A DNA stretch of 64,000 bases, taken from Bacteroidota bacterium. GTDB taxonomy: Bacteria > Bacteroidota > Bacteroidia > Chitinophagales > Chitinophagaceae. The stretch's first letter is position 1; each line of letters starts with the position of its first letter. This document shows positions 26,831-35,350 of the stretch, in pieces. The DNA is taken from assembly GCA_028875875.1 (NCBI GenBank), contig JAGWUV010000025.1, positions 1 through 64,000 of the forward strand. The letters are read 5' to 3'. Under the pieces are notes generated by a model. That model ran no database searches. It saw only the letters and a list, made by a program, of their open reading frames with translations, and had not been told where the DNA came from. A program made the translations under genes and the position numbers.

Positions 26831-27577
26831 ATGCTCAAGAAAGAAAGACAAGCGTACATTATTCAGCAGATAAATATTCATAACAAAGTACTGTCGTCCG
26901 ATTTATGTGTGCAGTTGAATGTTTCTGAAGATACGGTCCGGAGAGATTTGCAGGAATTGGATGAGGAAGGTAAGCTTACAAAAGTGCATGGTGGTGCACT
27001 TTCCAAATCATTTCACTTCACGCTTCAGAAAAACATCATTTACCAGCAGCCTGAGAAAAAGATCATTGCACAAAAAGCTTCATCCCTGATCAAAGATGGC
27101 ATGTTTGTAGTGCTTTCCGGAGGAACCACTATCATTGAACTGGTAAAAGCTTTACCGCAGGAGCTAAATGCAACGTTTATAACTGTAAGTCTGCCCACGG
27201 CCCTCGAGTTACTGAATCATCCAAACAGCGAAGTGATTTTTTTAGGAAATAAACTTTCCAAAAGTGCACAGATTGCAGTTGGGGCCGAAGTGATATTAAG
27301 GTTGAATGAAATAAGAGCCGATCTGTGTTTTTTAGGTACTAACAGTATTGATGCTGAACATGGTATAACCGATCTTGAATGGGAAGTGATAGAAGTTAAA
27401 AGAGCCATGATCGGCTGTGCCCATACCACGGTTTCAATGGCAATTTCTGAAAAATTGAATACTGTTCAGCGATTACAGGTTTGCAAATTATCTGAAATTG
27501 ATATTCTAATCACCGAACTTAAACCAGAAGACCCTGCTTTAGAGCCTTACAGGCAAAAAGGAATGAAAATACTCTAA
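26831..27577 (+). CDS. DeoR/GlpR family transcriptional regulator
   Basis: From the ATG at 26831 the product is 248 residues, the usual DeoR length. It has an N-terminal winged helix (ERQAYIIQQI, then LNVSEDTVRRDLQELDEEG) and the C-terminal DeoRC sugar-phosphate sensor with SGGTTIIELV, LGNKLSKSAQ, CFLGTNSID and GCAHTTV. A long in-frame extension back to 26651 crosses dnaG and is rejected. It may control a carbon or phosphosugar gene set; its only rightward neighbour is the SusC/SusD cluster, 286 bases away. Confidence 0.92.
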   Translation: MLKKERQAYIIQQINIHNKVLSSDLCVQLNVSEDTVRRDLQELDEEGKLTKVHGGALSKSFHFTLQKNIIYQQPEKKIIAQKASSLIKDGMFVVLSGGTTIIELVKALPQELNATFITVSLPTALELLNHPNSEVIFLGNKLSKSAQIAVGAEVILRLNEIRADLCFLGTNSIDAEHGITDLEWEVIEVKRAMIGCAHTTVSMAISEKLNTVQRLQVCKLSEIDILITELKPEDPALEPYRQKGMKIL

Positions 27578-27636
27578 TACAATCCATCGCTTAATCGAAA
27601 AGTTGCACATTTCCGCAATATTTTTTCACATTATAC

Positions 27637-27652
27637 GAAAATTGCAGTTTTC
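27637..27652. promoter_or_regulatory. Candidate operator palindrome upstream of susC
   Basis: GAAAATTGCAGTTTTC is a 16-base palindrome with one mismatched pair and a TGCA centre. It lies in the 286-base gap between the DeoR gene and the SusC gene. Apart from this, the gap is AT-rich with several TTTG words but no full promoter match. Binding by the DeoR protein is only a guess. Confidence 0.25.
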
Positions 27653-27863
27653 CTGCCGATTTCATCTTTTTAGTTTCAGAATTAATTCGTAATTATGTCC
27701 CACTAACTGATTTGATGGGTTTGATTTTTGCGTCAACTGAATTCCCTTTTCTTGATTTGCGGTTTTGTGCGGAATTTGGTTGTGCAAATTTAAAATGCTA
27801 GTTCGCCGGGATTCAAAACAAATAATAACAAGCAACTTTCAATTTAAACCAAAACACTTGTTT

Positions 27864-30800
27864 ATGAGAAGAATCACTTCTATGATGAAAGTGGTTGTGC
27901 TGCTACTTTTCATTTTTCTTGTACCTGCTTATGGGCAATCTCAAACTGTATCGGGAACCGTTATGGATGGAGACAAACAAGCCCCATTGGTTGGTGCTAC
28001 TGTTAAAATAAAAGGTACCAATACCGCAACACAAACCAATGAAAAAGGCGGTTTTACTATTAAAGCAACTAAAGGACAAACACTTACAATTTCCCACATT
28101 GGCTTTGAAACACAGAATATTGAAGTAACTGGTGGAAGGATTGCCGTTAATTTAAAAGGAACAGCAGCAGAACTGGATGAAGTGGTAGTTGCGATGGATA
28201 TTAAAAGAAAGCCCAGGGAGTTAGGCTATTCTGTTCAAACCGTAAAGGGGAATGAAATACAGGCAACACAACGGGAAAACTTTTTAAATGGCTTACAGGG
28301 AAGGGTGGCCGGTTTAAGTATTACACCTACCAACGGAATGGCAGGAGCTTCTTCCCAAATTATTTTAAGAGGGTTTAACTCTTTGTCGCTGAGCAACCAG
28401 CCATTATTTGTTATCGATGGTGTAATAGCTGATAACTCAACAATGGATGAAACTTCTAATGGTGGTTCACAATTAGGTTTGGCATCAGACAGACCTAACC
28501 GCGGTAACGACTATACGAATAGGATCGCAGATATTAACCCCAGCGATATTGAATCTATTACTATTTTAAAAGGTCCTGAAGCCACAGCTCTATACGGAAG
28601 TCAGGCAAGTTCCGGTGCAGTAGTAATCACCACTAAAAAAGCTCATGCTGTAGGTGGTGGAAAAGTAAATGTCAACTATGATAACAGCTTTAGGATTCAA
28701 AAAATTACAAGATTCCCCGAAGTGAATAATAATTATAGCGCCGGCGGAAGTGGACTACCTTCAACAGCACCTTCATTTATTTATTTCGGCCCGGCTTATA
28801 CTTCATCTACTCAAAAGTTTGATAACGTAGGTGCGTTCTTTAAAACAGGTTTTACACAAACACATAATCTTTCGCTTGACTTCGGTGGTAAAACGTCCAG
28901 TTTCAGGGTATCAGGAAGCTATTTAAAACAAGATGGTGTTGTACCAAGAAATACAGCAGAAAAGAAAAGTTTCAGGATCAGTAATACCACCCGTATTGGT
29001 AAGCTCATTGAGCTTACACCATCTATTGCTTATTCCGATTTTGTTGTTGACAGGCCATTAAGAAGTGGTGGGGGGTATTTGCTTGATTTGTATGCATGGC
29101 CCGTAGATAATGATGCAAGAAATTATCTTGATGCGAACGGTCAGAGAAAAGGAGCTTACCTTACTTCCCCAACCGGGGAGGGTGTTGATAATCCCTTGTT
29201 TAATGCCAATTTCAATCATAGCCAGGATAAAACTTCAAGATGGATCGCCACTATGGGTGTGAATGTAAATTTGAGATCCTGGTTAACTTTAAACGGAAGG
29301 TTTGGATATGATACATATAACACGGTTGGTTATCTTTTCTATCACCCAGAATCAGCTGTGCTAAGTTTATCTACAAGAGGATCGTTGGATAATTACTGGA
29401 GAAATTATTATGGTTACAACCATACTATTACTTTAACAGCTAATAAAAAGTTTGGTGATTTCTCCACCCGTGTGATGGTTGGTAATATGTGGCAGGATTA
29501 TAAAACTGAAATGTATGCCAGTTATGGTACAGGCATCGTTGATTCAATCAATGCTACAGGAATGTATAAGAACGGGGTGCTGGTGAACAATGGTAATTTT
29601 GGTCAGGTAGTGGGGTCTTTTTACGATAGTACCATTACTTCTCCTAAATCAAGAATACGCTTAAACAGGAATGTTTACAACCAGCCAAATGAATTAATTA
29701 ATAGGCAAATGGCATATTTTGCAGAAGTATCTATTGGTTATAAAAACGTAGTGTTTTTAAACTATAGTCATCGCTTTGAAGGAACTTCGGTGCTGCCTTC
29801 ACAAAACAGGAATTATAACTATCCTGCCGGAAGTATTAGTGCTATTTTAACGGATATCTTCCCTGCACTAAAAAAATCAGGTGTGTTAAACTATGCCAAA
29901 CTAAGAGCTTCATTGGCTAGTACTGCAAGGCTGCCGGACCCATACTCAAATCAATCTGTTTTTGGTGCTAACTATGCAAGTGCTGCCGGGCCAGCTTATT
30001 CATACGGATATTTCAATAATAATCCAGACTTAAGACCAGAAAGGCAACACACATACGAAGTTGGTGGTGAGTTTAGAATGTTTAACAATATGCTTTCTTT
30101 AGATGCTGCGTATTATAATACATTGGCTTACGATCAGATTAGCGTTGGTTACAGAGCAAGTTATGGTACAGGTTTTATTTTGAACACACAGAACGCAGCT
30201 ACCACTCGGAATCAGGGTATTGAATTGAGTGCAGATCTCACACCCGTAAGAAAGAAAGATTTCAACTGGAATATTCGTTTCAACTTCAACCATATGTGGA
30301 GCCAAGTTATAGACTTGCCCGCATCAATCGCTTATGAGTATTATATCGCAGATACTTGGGTATATGGTAATGCCAGGGGAGGTTTGATAAGAGGTGCTTC
30401 AACCGGAACAATCACCGGTTATGGCTATTTAAGAAACAATAATGGCGATATCCTTATTAATCCTACCACCGGTTTACCAGTAATTGATGCAAATTTTAGA
30501 GTAAGGGGCGATAGAACTCCGGCCTTTACACTCGGAACAATTAATACGTTCAGATACAAGAACTGGAATCTTAGCTTCTTATGGGATTGGAAAGTTGGTG
30601 GAGACATTTACAATGCTACTGAACAATACCTTACTACAATTGGGAAAAGTGCAAGAACAGCAGATCGCTTAGTACCAAGAGTTATAAAAGGGGTATTGCA
30701 GGATGGAATGCAAAATACGGCCCGCCCAACAGTAAATACAATTGTTGTTACACCATATTATCTGAACAGTTACTATATAAACATGCCGGAAGAAGAATTC

Positions 30801-31070
30801 ATTCAGAAAAATGTGAATTGGTTTAGGCTGCGTGATATTACATTGAGTTACATGCTTCCTCAGAAATTAGTTAATAGGGTTCATGGTTTAAATTCTTTAA
30901 GTGTGTTTGTTACAGGAAATGATTTGATTTTATTCACCAATTATAGGGGAGCAGATCCTGCTACTAACGGAAATACAGCGCTTTCAAAGGGTGTAGGCGG
31001 ATTTGGTTTTGATTATGGAAATCTTCCAACCCCTATTGGCGTAAACTTTGGTTTAAGAGCAGGTTTTTAA
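27864..31070 (+). CDS. SusC/RagA family TonB-linked outer membrane protein
   Basis: Starting at the ATG at 27864 the product has 1068 residues. It has a signal peptide (VVVLLLFIFLVPAYGQ), a carboxypeptidase-like regulatory domain (SGTVMDGDKQAPLVGATV), a TonB box-like stretch before the plug (ELDEVVVAMDIKRK), and a plug with LNGLQGRVAGLSI, QIILRGFNSL and PLFVIDGV. A long beta-barrel follows, ending in an aromatic-rich strand with a terminal Phe. The in-frame extension back to 27765 lacks a signal peptide and is rejected. With the SusD-like lipoprotein it should import an oligomer, glycan or peptide across the outer membrane. Confidence 0.95.
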   Translation: MRRITSMMKVVVLLLFIFLVPAYGQSQTVSGTVMDGDKQAPLVGATVKIKGTNTATQTNEKGGFTIKATKGQTLTISHIGFETQNIEVTGGRIAVNLKGTAAELDEVVVAMDIKRKPRELGYSVQTVKGNEIQATQRENFLNGLQGRVAGLSITPTNGMAGASSQIILRGFNSLSLSNQPLFVIDGVIADNSTMDETSNGGSQLGLASDRPNRGNDYTNRIADINPSDIESITILKGPEATALYGSQASSGAVVITTKKAHAVGGGKVNVNYDNSFRIQKITRFPEVNNNYSAGGSGLPSTAPSFIYFGPAYTSSTQKFDNVGAFFKTGFTQTHNLSLDFGGKTSSFRVSGSYLKQDGVVPRNTAEKKSFRISNTTRIGKLIELTPSIAYSDFVVDRPLRSGGGYLLDLYAWPVDNDARNYLDANGQRKGAYLTSPTGEGVDNPLFNANFNHSQDKTSRWIATMGVNVNLRSWLTLNGRFGYDTYNTVGYLFYHPESAVLSLSTRGSLDNYWRNYYGYNHTITLTANKKFGDFSTRVMVGNMWQDYKTEMYASYGTGIVDSINATGMYKNGVLVNNGNFGQVVGSFYDSTITSPKSRIRLNRNVYNQPNELINRQMAYFAEVSIGYKNVVFLNYSHRFEGTSVLPSQNRNYNYPAGSISAILTDIFPALKKSGVLNYAKLRASLASTARLPDPYSNQSVFGANYASAAGPAYSYGYFNNNPDLRPERQHTYEVGGEFRMFNNMLSLDAAYYNTLAYDQISVGYRASYGTGFILNTQNAATTRNQGIELSADLTPVRKKDFNWNIRFNFNHMWSQVIDLPASIAYEYYIADTWVYGNARGGLIRGASTGTITGYGYLRNNNGDILINPTTGLPVIDANFRVRGDRTPAFTLGTINTFRYKNWNLSFLWDWKVGGDIYNATEQYLTTIGKSARTADRLVPRVIKGVLQDGMQNTARPTVNTIVVTPYYLNSYYINMPEEEFIQKNVNWFRLRDITLSYMLPQKLVNRVHGLNSLSVFVTGNDLILFTNYRGADPATNGNTALSKGVGGFGFDYGNLPTPIGVNFGLRAGF

Positions 31071-31106
31071 TAACAAATCATAATGATCAATTCAAAACTG
31101 AATAAT

Positions 31107-32801
31107 ATGAAATTTAAATTCTTTAAATATATCTACGCTGCCGGTGTTTTATCTCTGTTAGGGTTAACAGGTTGCCAGAAAAAACTGGATGATGCCTATA
31201 AAAATCCCAATGCTCCGGTAGTAGTTCCTGTTGAAACTTTACTACCTAGCTTAATAGGTAGTATTATCGGTAGCTCCGCCGCTGCCGGTAGTGCCTATGG
31301 TATAGCAGGCGATGCTCTACTCATAGGAAGATATGTGCAATATTGGGGTACCTATTCTAATACGGTTGCTCCTGTTTCCTTATCGATATCAAACGCATCG
31401 AATTATGATGTGATGGGCGGAACTGTAGGTAGTAGTGATAACTTAGGTTCTCTTTGGGCTGCTTTTTATTTTGGACATGGAGCCAATCTGAATAGAATGG
31501 TACAATGGGCCGCTGCTGATCAAAAATGGGATTATGTTGGTGTAGGCAGGGCATTGAGAGCCTGGGGATGGTTGGAATTAGCAAATGAATATGCTGATGC
31601 TATTATAGTGAAAGAAGCTTTTGATGCGAGCAGGCAGCAGTTTGATTATGATCCACAATCTTTAGCGTACGATTCTTGCAGAGCAGCCTGTTACGATGCC
31701 ATCAGCTATTTAAGTAGAACAGATGGAAAAGTGAGCCAGGCTAACCTTGCCATTGGGGATGCTTATTTTTATAACGGTGACGTAAATAAATGGAAAAAAT
31801 TTGTTTATGGTATTCTTGCCCGATCTTATGCTTACGTAAGTAATAAATCTTCCTACTCAGCAGATTCAGTAATTAAGTATTGCAATCTTGCTATGACTTC
31901 AAACGCAGACAATGCTACTTGTAAATTTGCGGGTGGCCTCCTATCTGGTCAGAATAGTTACTTTGGTATTTTAAGAGGGAATGTTGGAACCATCAGGCAG
32001 TCGCAATACATTGCCAACCTGTTAACCGGTAATAACTCAACTGCATTCACTGGCGTAGCAGATCCCAGGGCTTTTTATTTACTTAGAGAAAACACCAATG
32101 GTACCATTAAAGGTATTGTGCCCTGGTCTGGTTTAGCAGGATTGTCTACTGCAGATCAACCCTCTAACTTCTGGGGTGGTGCTTATACAGCTACTGTTTC
32201 TCCAAGTAATGAAAACGGATGCAGGTACCTTTTCAGAAACACAGCTGAATTTCCCATAATGACGGCCTCTGAAATGCAATTCTTGCTGGCAGAAGCTGCT
32301 TACAGAAAAGGAGATAAGGCTACTGCTCTTACGGCGTATACAAATGCTATCAGCCTGAACATTGATATGCTCAGAAATAATTATGCTACCAATGTGCCTA
32401 CGGCTAATCTTATCACTGATGCTAATAAAGCTGCTTATCTATCAAATACTCTAGTAGTACCTACTTCTCCCTCAGGCCTAACGCTTACACAAATTATGTT
32501 GCAGAAATATATTGCTTTATATGGATGGGGGGTACAGGAAACGTGGGCAGATATGAGAAGGTTCCATTACACGGATATGGATCCGGTTACAGGGAAACAG
32601 GTATATGCTGATTTTACACCGCCACCAACGGGAACTCTGTTTTCCAATAACAATGGAAAATATGTGTATAGGTGCAGACCAAGATATAATTCTGAGTTTT
32701 TGTATGATATACCTTCTTTAACTAAAGTAGGTGCATTGGATGGAGGAGGCTCTCAGGTGCCCGATTATCATACACAAGAATGTTGGTTTTCTTTGAAATA
32801 A
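31107..32801 (+). CDS. SusD/RagB-like outer membrane lipoprotein (SusD-like_2 type)
   Basis: A lipoprotein of about 564 residues with a signal ending in LSLLGLTGC. After the Cys it has the NPNAPVVVPVETLLPSL segment typical of the SusD-like_2 branch, then a helical TPR-like body (for example MTASEMQFLLAEAAYRKGD) and ends in ECWFSLK. It caps the SusC transporter and binds substrate. An in-frame ATG at 31083 is an alternative start. It lies 36 bases after susC and 24 bases before the DUF4397 gene, so all three are one operon. Confidence 0.93.
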   Translation: MKFKFFKYIYAAGVLSLLGLTGCQKKLDDAYKNPNAPVVVPVETLLPSLIGSIIGSSAAAGSAYGIAGDALLIGRYVQYWGTYSNTVAPVSLSISNASNYDVMGGTVGSSDNLGSLWAAFYFGHGANLNRMVQWAAADQKWDYVGVGRALRAWGWLELANEYADAIIVKEAFDASRQQFDYDPQSLAYDSCRAACYDAISYLSRTDGKVSQANLAIGDAYFYNGDVNKWKKFVYGILARSYAYVSNKSSYSADSVIKYCNLAMTSNADNATCKFAGGLLSGQNSYFGILRGNVGTIRQSQYIANLLTGNNSTAFTGVADPRAFYLLRENTNGTIKGIVPWSGLAGLSTADQPSNFWGGAYTATVSPSNENGCRYLFRNTAEFPIMTASEMQFLLAEAAYRKGDKATALTAYTNAISLNIDMLRNNYATNVPTANLITDANKAAYLSNTLVVPTSPSGLTLTQIMLQKYIALYGWGVQETWADMRRFHYTDMDPVTGKQVYADFTPPPTGTLFSNNNGKYVYRCRPRYNSEFLYDIPSLTKVGALDGGGSQVPDYHTQECWFSLK

Positions 32802-32825
32802 TCTAAATGCATTAAAACAACGAAT

Positions 32826-33605
32826 ATGAATAAGTTTATAAAATATATATTGGTAATCACGGCACTCCCGCTTATTTGGGTATCCTGTACAAAAGACAGG
32901 GCTTATGTAGCAAAGTTTCAGGGAGTAGATAACTATGCCTATCTGCGTATAGTACATATTTCTCCCAATTTCAGGGCTATTTATGGTAAACCGGACAGTA
33001 TGAATCTAATGGTTGATGGAAATAAAATGAATGGCACCTTGGTATCTTTTGGAGCATTGGTCCCTTCTTCTAATACTTCCAATGCTTATTTAGCTGTAAA
33101 CCCCGGTACCAGGGCCATTGAACTGGCGCTGCCTAATAAAGTGGGTACTACTCCAGATTCAACATATGTACTTACTAAAACTAAGAATCTTACGGCAGGT
33201 AGTTATTATTCCTTATACATCACAGATAATGTAATGTCATCTGCCGATGCAAGCCAGATATGGCTTAATGATAATTTTACCACACCATCCGATGGTACAT
33301 TCAGCCTTCGTTTTATACATGGTGTATTGGATGATGCTCCTAATGCTATTGATATTTATTCAATCAGGGCAGCTTCTAATATCTTTTCTGCATACACACC
33401 TGGGCAGGTAAGTAATTTTATTCAATTACCTTATAACACACTTTCTGATACTTTGATTGTTAGAAGGGCCGGAACTACTACTGAACTTGCAAGGATGAAT
33501 GCTGTTTCTTTTTCAAACAGAAGAGTGTATACATTGTACTATAAAGGTTCTATGAATTTAACAGGAGCCAAGGCTAAGGGTTTAGCGTACGATATTAACC
33601 TGTAG
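32826..33605 (+). CDS. DUF4397 domain lipoprotein
   Basis: A 259-residue protein with a lipoprotein signal (ILVITALPLIWVSC) and one DUF4397-like beta-rich region. The recognisable parts are AYLRIVHISPN, SMNLMVDG, NPGTRAIEL, LTAGSYYSLYIT and SLRFIHGVLDDAPNAIDIY. DUF4397 proteins are surface or periplasmic and are thought to bind ligands, but none in this branch has a proven role that I can name. As third gene of the SusC/SusD operon it may serve as an accessory surface lipoprotein. The operon ends in a terminator at 33628. Confidence 0.85.
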   Translation: MNKFIKYILVITALPLIWVSCTKDRAYVAKFQGVDNYAYLRIVHISPNFRAIYGKPDSMNLMVDGNKMNGTLVSFGALVPSSNTSNAYLAVNPGTRAIELALPNKVGTTPDSTYVLTKTKNLTAGSYYSLYITDNVMSSADASQIWLNDNFTTPSDGTFSLRFIHGVLDDAPNAIDIYSIRAASNIFSAYTPGQVSNFIQLPYNTLSDTLIVRRAGTTTELARMNAVSFSNRRVYTLYYKGSMNLTGAKAKGLAYDINL

Positions 33606-33627
33606 AATTTGCTTATTATACTGAGTT

Positions 33628-33658
33628 GGCCGCTTCTGTTGCAGGAGCGGCCTTTTTT
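33628..33658 (+). terminator. Rho-independent terminator after the susCD operon
   Basis: GGCCGCTTCTG (33628-33638) pairs with CAGGAGCGGCC (33642-33652), with one wobble pair and a three-base loop, and is followed by TTTTTTAT. It is the strongest GC-rich stem in the window. Confidence 0.88.
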
Positions 33659-33706
33659 ATCATCCTACTAACAATTTCAATTTTATCTTACGGTCAAATT
33701 TGGTTT

Positions 33707-34471
33707 ATGTTACGTATTTACATTTTCGTTATTGCTGTAGGATTAGTAAGTCAGGCAAAATCGCAGGGATTAGACCAGTTATTGAAGAAAGTGGCCGGTA
33801 AGGATTCTTCTACTGCTGCTAAAGTGGAAGGCATATTTAAAAACATCAGCACAGTAAAGAAGGATAGTTTAACCAATACTGATATTGTTAGCGGATTGAA
33901 AGAAGCCTTGAGTGTGGGGACGCAAAGAAGTGTGCAGCAGCTTTCTGCTTTGGATGGATTTTTTAAGAATGCGGCCATTAAAATTTTAATGCCTCCAGAA
34001 GCTCAAAAAGTAGAGCAAACATTAAGAAGAATAGGATTGAATAAAGAAGTTGATGATGCTATTCTCTCAATGAACCGCGCTGCTGAAGATGCGGCTAAAA
34101 GTGCCGCACCCATTTTTATAAATGCAATCAAAGGCATGTCAATTAAGGATGCGGTAGGTATTTTAAAAGGAGGGGATTCTGCCGCAACAAAGTATCTGCG
34201 AAGTAAAACTTCAACCTCATTAAATCAGGCCTTTCAGCCAATTGTAAAAGAATCATTGGGTAAGGTAGACGCCACGAAATATTGGAATACGGTTACTACG
34301 GCTTACAATAAAATTCCTTTTGTAAAGAGAGTAAATACTGATCTTACAGGTTATGTAACCGATAAAGCTTTATCAGGTATATTTTACCAGGTGGCCTTGG
34401 AAGAACAAAAAATAAGAAAAGACCCCGTTGCAAGAACTACCGATATCTTGAAGAAAGTATTTGGAAAATAA
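33707..34471 (+). CDS. DUF4197 family exported protein
   Basis: From the ATG at 33707 the product has 254 residues: a signal peptide (MLRIYIFVIAVGLVSQAKSQ), then a helical body. It contains TDIVSGLKEALSVGTQRSV, NRAAEDAAKSAAPIF, DAVGILKGGDSAATKYLRS and a C-terminal AYNKIPFVKRVNTDLTGYVTDKAL segment, which together identify DUF4197. A longer frame back to 33626 includes the terminator and is rejected. The family is periplasmic and of unknown function. It converges on the J-domain gene with three bases between them. Confidence 0.88.
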   Translation: MLRIYIFVIAVGLVSQAKSQGLDQLLKKVAGKDSSTAAKVEGIFKNISTVKKDSLTNTDIVSGLKEALSVGTQRSVQQLSALDGFFKNAAIKILMPPEAQKVEQTLRRIGLNKEVDDAILSMNRAAEDAAKSAAPIFINAIKGMSIKDAVGILKGGDSAATKYLRSKTSTSLNQAFQPIVKESLGKVDATKYWNTVTTAYNKIPFVKRVNTDLTGYVTDKALSGIFYQVALEEQKIRKDPVARTTDILKKVFGK

Positions 34472-34474
34472 GCA

Positions 34475-35110
34475 TTAGTGTGTAAAATAAATGAGCATGC
34501 AAATGATGATGGCAATAATCATTGCAAGTAACAATTTGTATTGATCAAAGAATGCATTTCTTTTTTTGTGTTTGAAAAAAGTTTGTAATTGCTGAAGCTG
34601 CTCCTTATTGTTTGCTGTCAGTTGTAAAAGCCGGCTGTGAACTGAAACATATTGCTTGAAAGGCAGTGCCGAACAGCATTGCAGCAAGTTCTTAAAGATG
34701 TTTAGTGCATATGTACTCTTACCACTTTGTAAAATGATTTGTGTGTTTTTGTCCGATAAAATTTCCTGTAGCTGAAATTGAAGCAGATCGTAATCTATCC
34801 TGTCATAGCCAATCGCTTCTATTAATGCATATAGCTCTTTACACTCTTTTTCAATCGTATGTATGGTTACCGTTTTCTGCTGAACATAAGCTCCATGAAA
34901 AAAACGGTAATGGTATTCTTGTCTTCGTTTAGGATCAGCTAATACCTCATACGCTTCTTTTATTTTTTTAAAATGTTCTGTTGTTGCCTCATTATCGCCT
35001 GCTTTATCAGGATGAAATTGCATGGCTAGCCTACGATAAGCTTTTTTAATTTCTTCTGTTGAAGCGGTAGAAGAAACTTGTAAAATGTTATAATAATTTT
35101 GTTCGGGCAT
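34475..35110 (-). CDS. J-domain protein with C-terminal membrane anchor
   Basis: The 211-residue protein has an N-terminal J domain (NYYNILQVSSTASTEEIKKA, then HPDKAGDNEATTEHF with an intact HPD) followed by about 110 residues without a Gly/Phe or zinc-finger region. A single C-terminal helix (LLLAMIIAIIICMLIYFTH) ends the chain. It is thus a tail-anchored type III J protein that would recruit DnaK to the inner membrane. The client is unknown. It is not next to dnaK or grpE. Confidence 0.88.
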   Translation of the reverse strand: MPEQNYYNILQVSSTASTEEIKKAYRRLAMQFHPDKAGDNEATTEHFKKIKEAYEVLADPKRRQEYHYRFFHGAYVQQKTVTIHTIEKECKELYALIEAIGYDRIDYDLLQFQLQEILSDKNTQIILQSGKSTYALNIFKNLLQCCSALPFKQYVSVHSRLLQLTANNKEQLQQLQTFFKHKKRNAFFDQYKLLLAMIIAIIICMLIYFTH

Positions 35111-35199
35111 TTTAGAATGAGCAGCGAAAATAAATTAGTTGCTACTATTTGTTTATAGAGGCTAAAAAATCCATAAAAAATTAAGCCGAATAAGGTTCT

Positions 35200-35255
35200 G
35201 AACGTACAAGTGAGTGACACAACTGTCGCATAATCAGGGCACTACAGCCGGTTAC
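35200..35255 (-). repeat. Dispersed intergenic repeat, copy 3 (degenerate, inverted)
   Basis: On the plus strand this ends CTACAGCCGGTTAC and has GAGTGACACAAC in the middle, the reverse complement of the GTTACCGGCTG and GTTGCGTCGCACTC parts of copy 1 (11303-11376). Several gaps and substitutions are needed, so it is an older or partial copy. It lies in the gap between the J-domain gene and smc. Confidence 0.5.
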
Positions 35256-35350
35256 CGTATTTTTCTCACTACTTCTCCACAAGAACTGTTAATCTATCTG
35301 ATTTCTATGGGTAAATGTGTATGTTCGCAGGTACTAAAATTATTGAGAAC

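Noticed and set aside
33626-33706. An upstream extension of the DUF4197 protein with an extra hydrophobic helix.
   Set aside because: The extension is the sequence of the strong terminator at 33628-33658; the ATG at 33707 starts a normal signal peptide.
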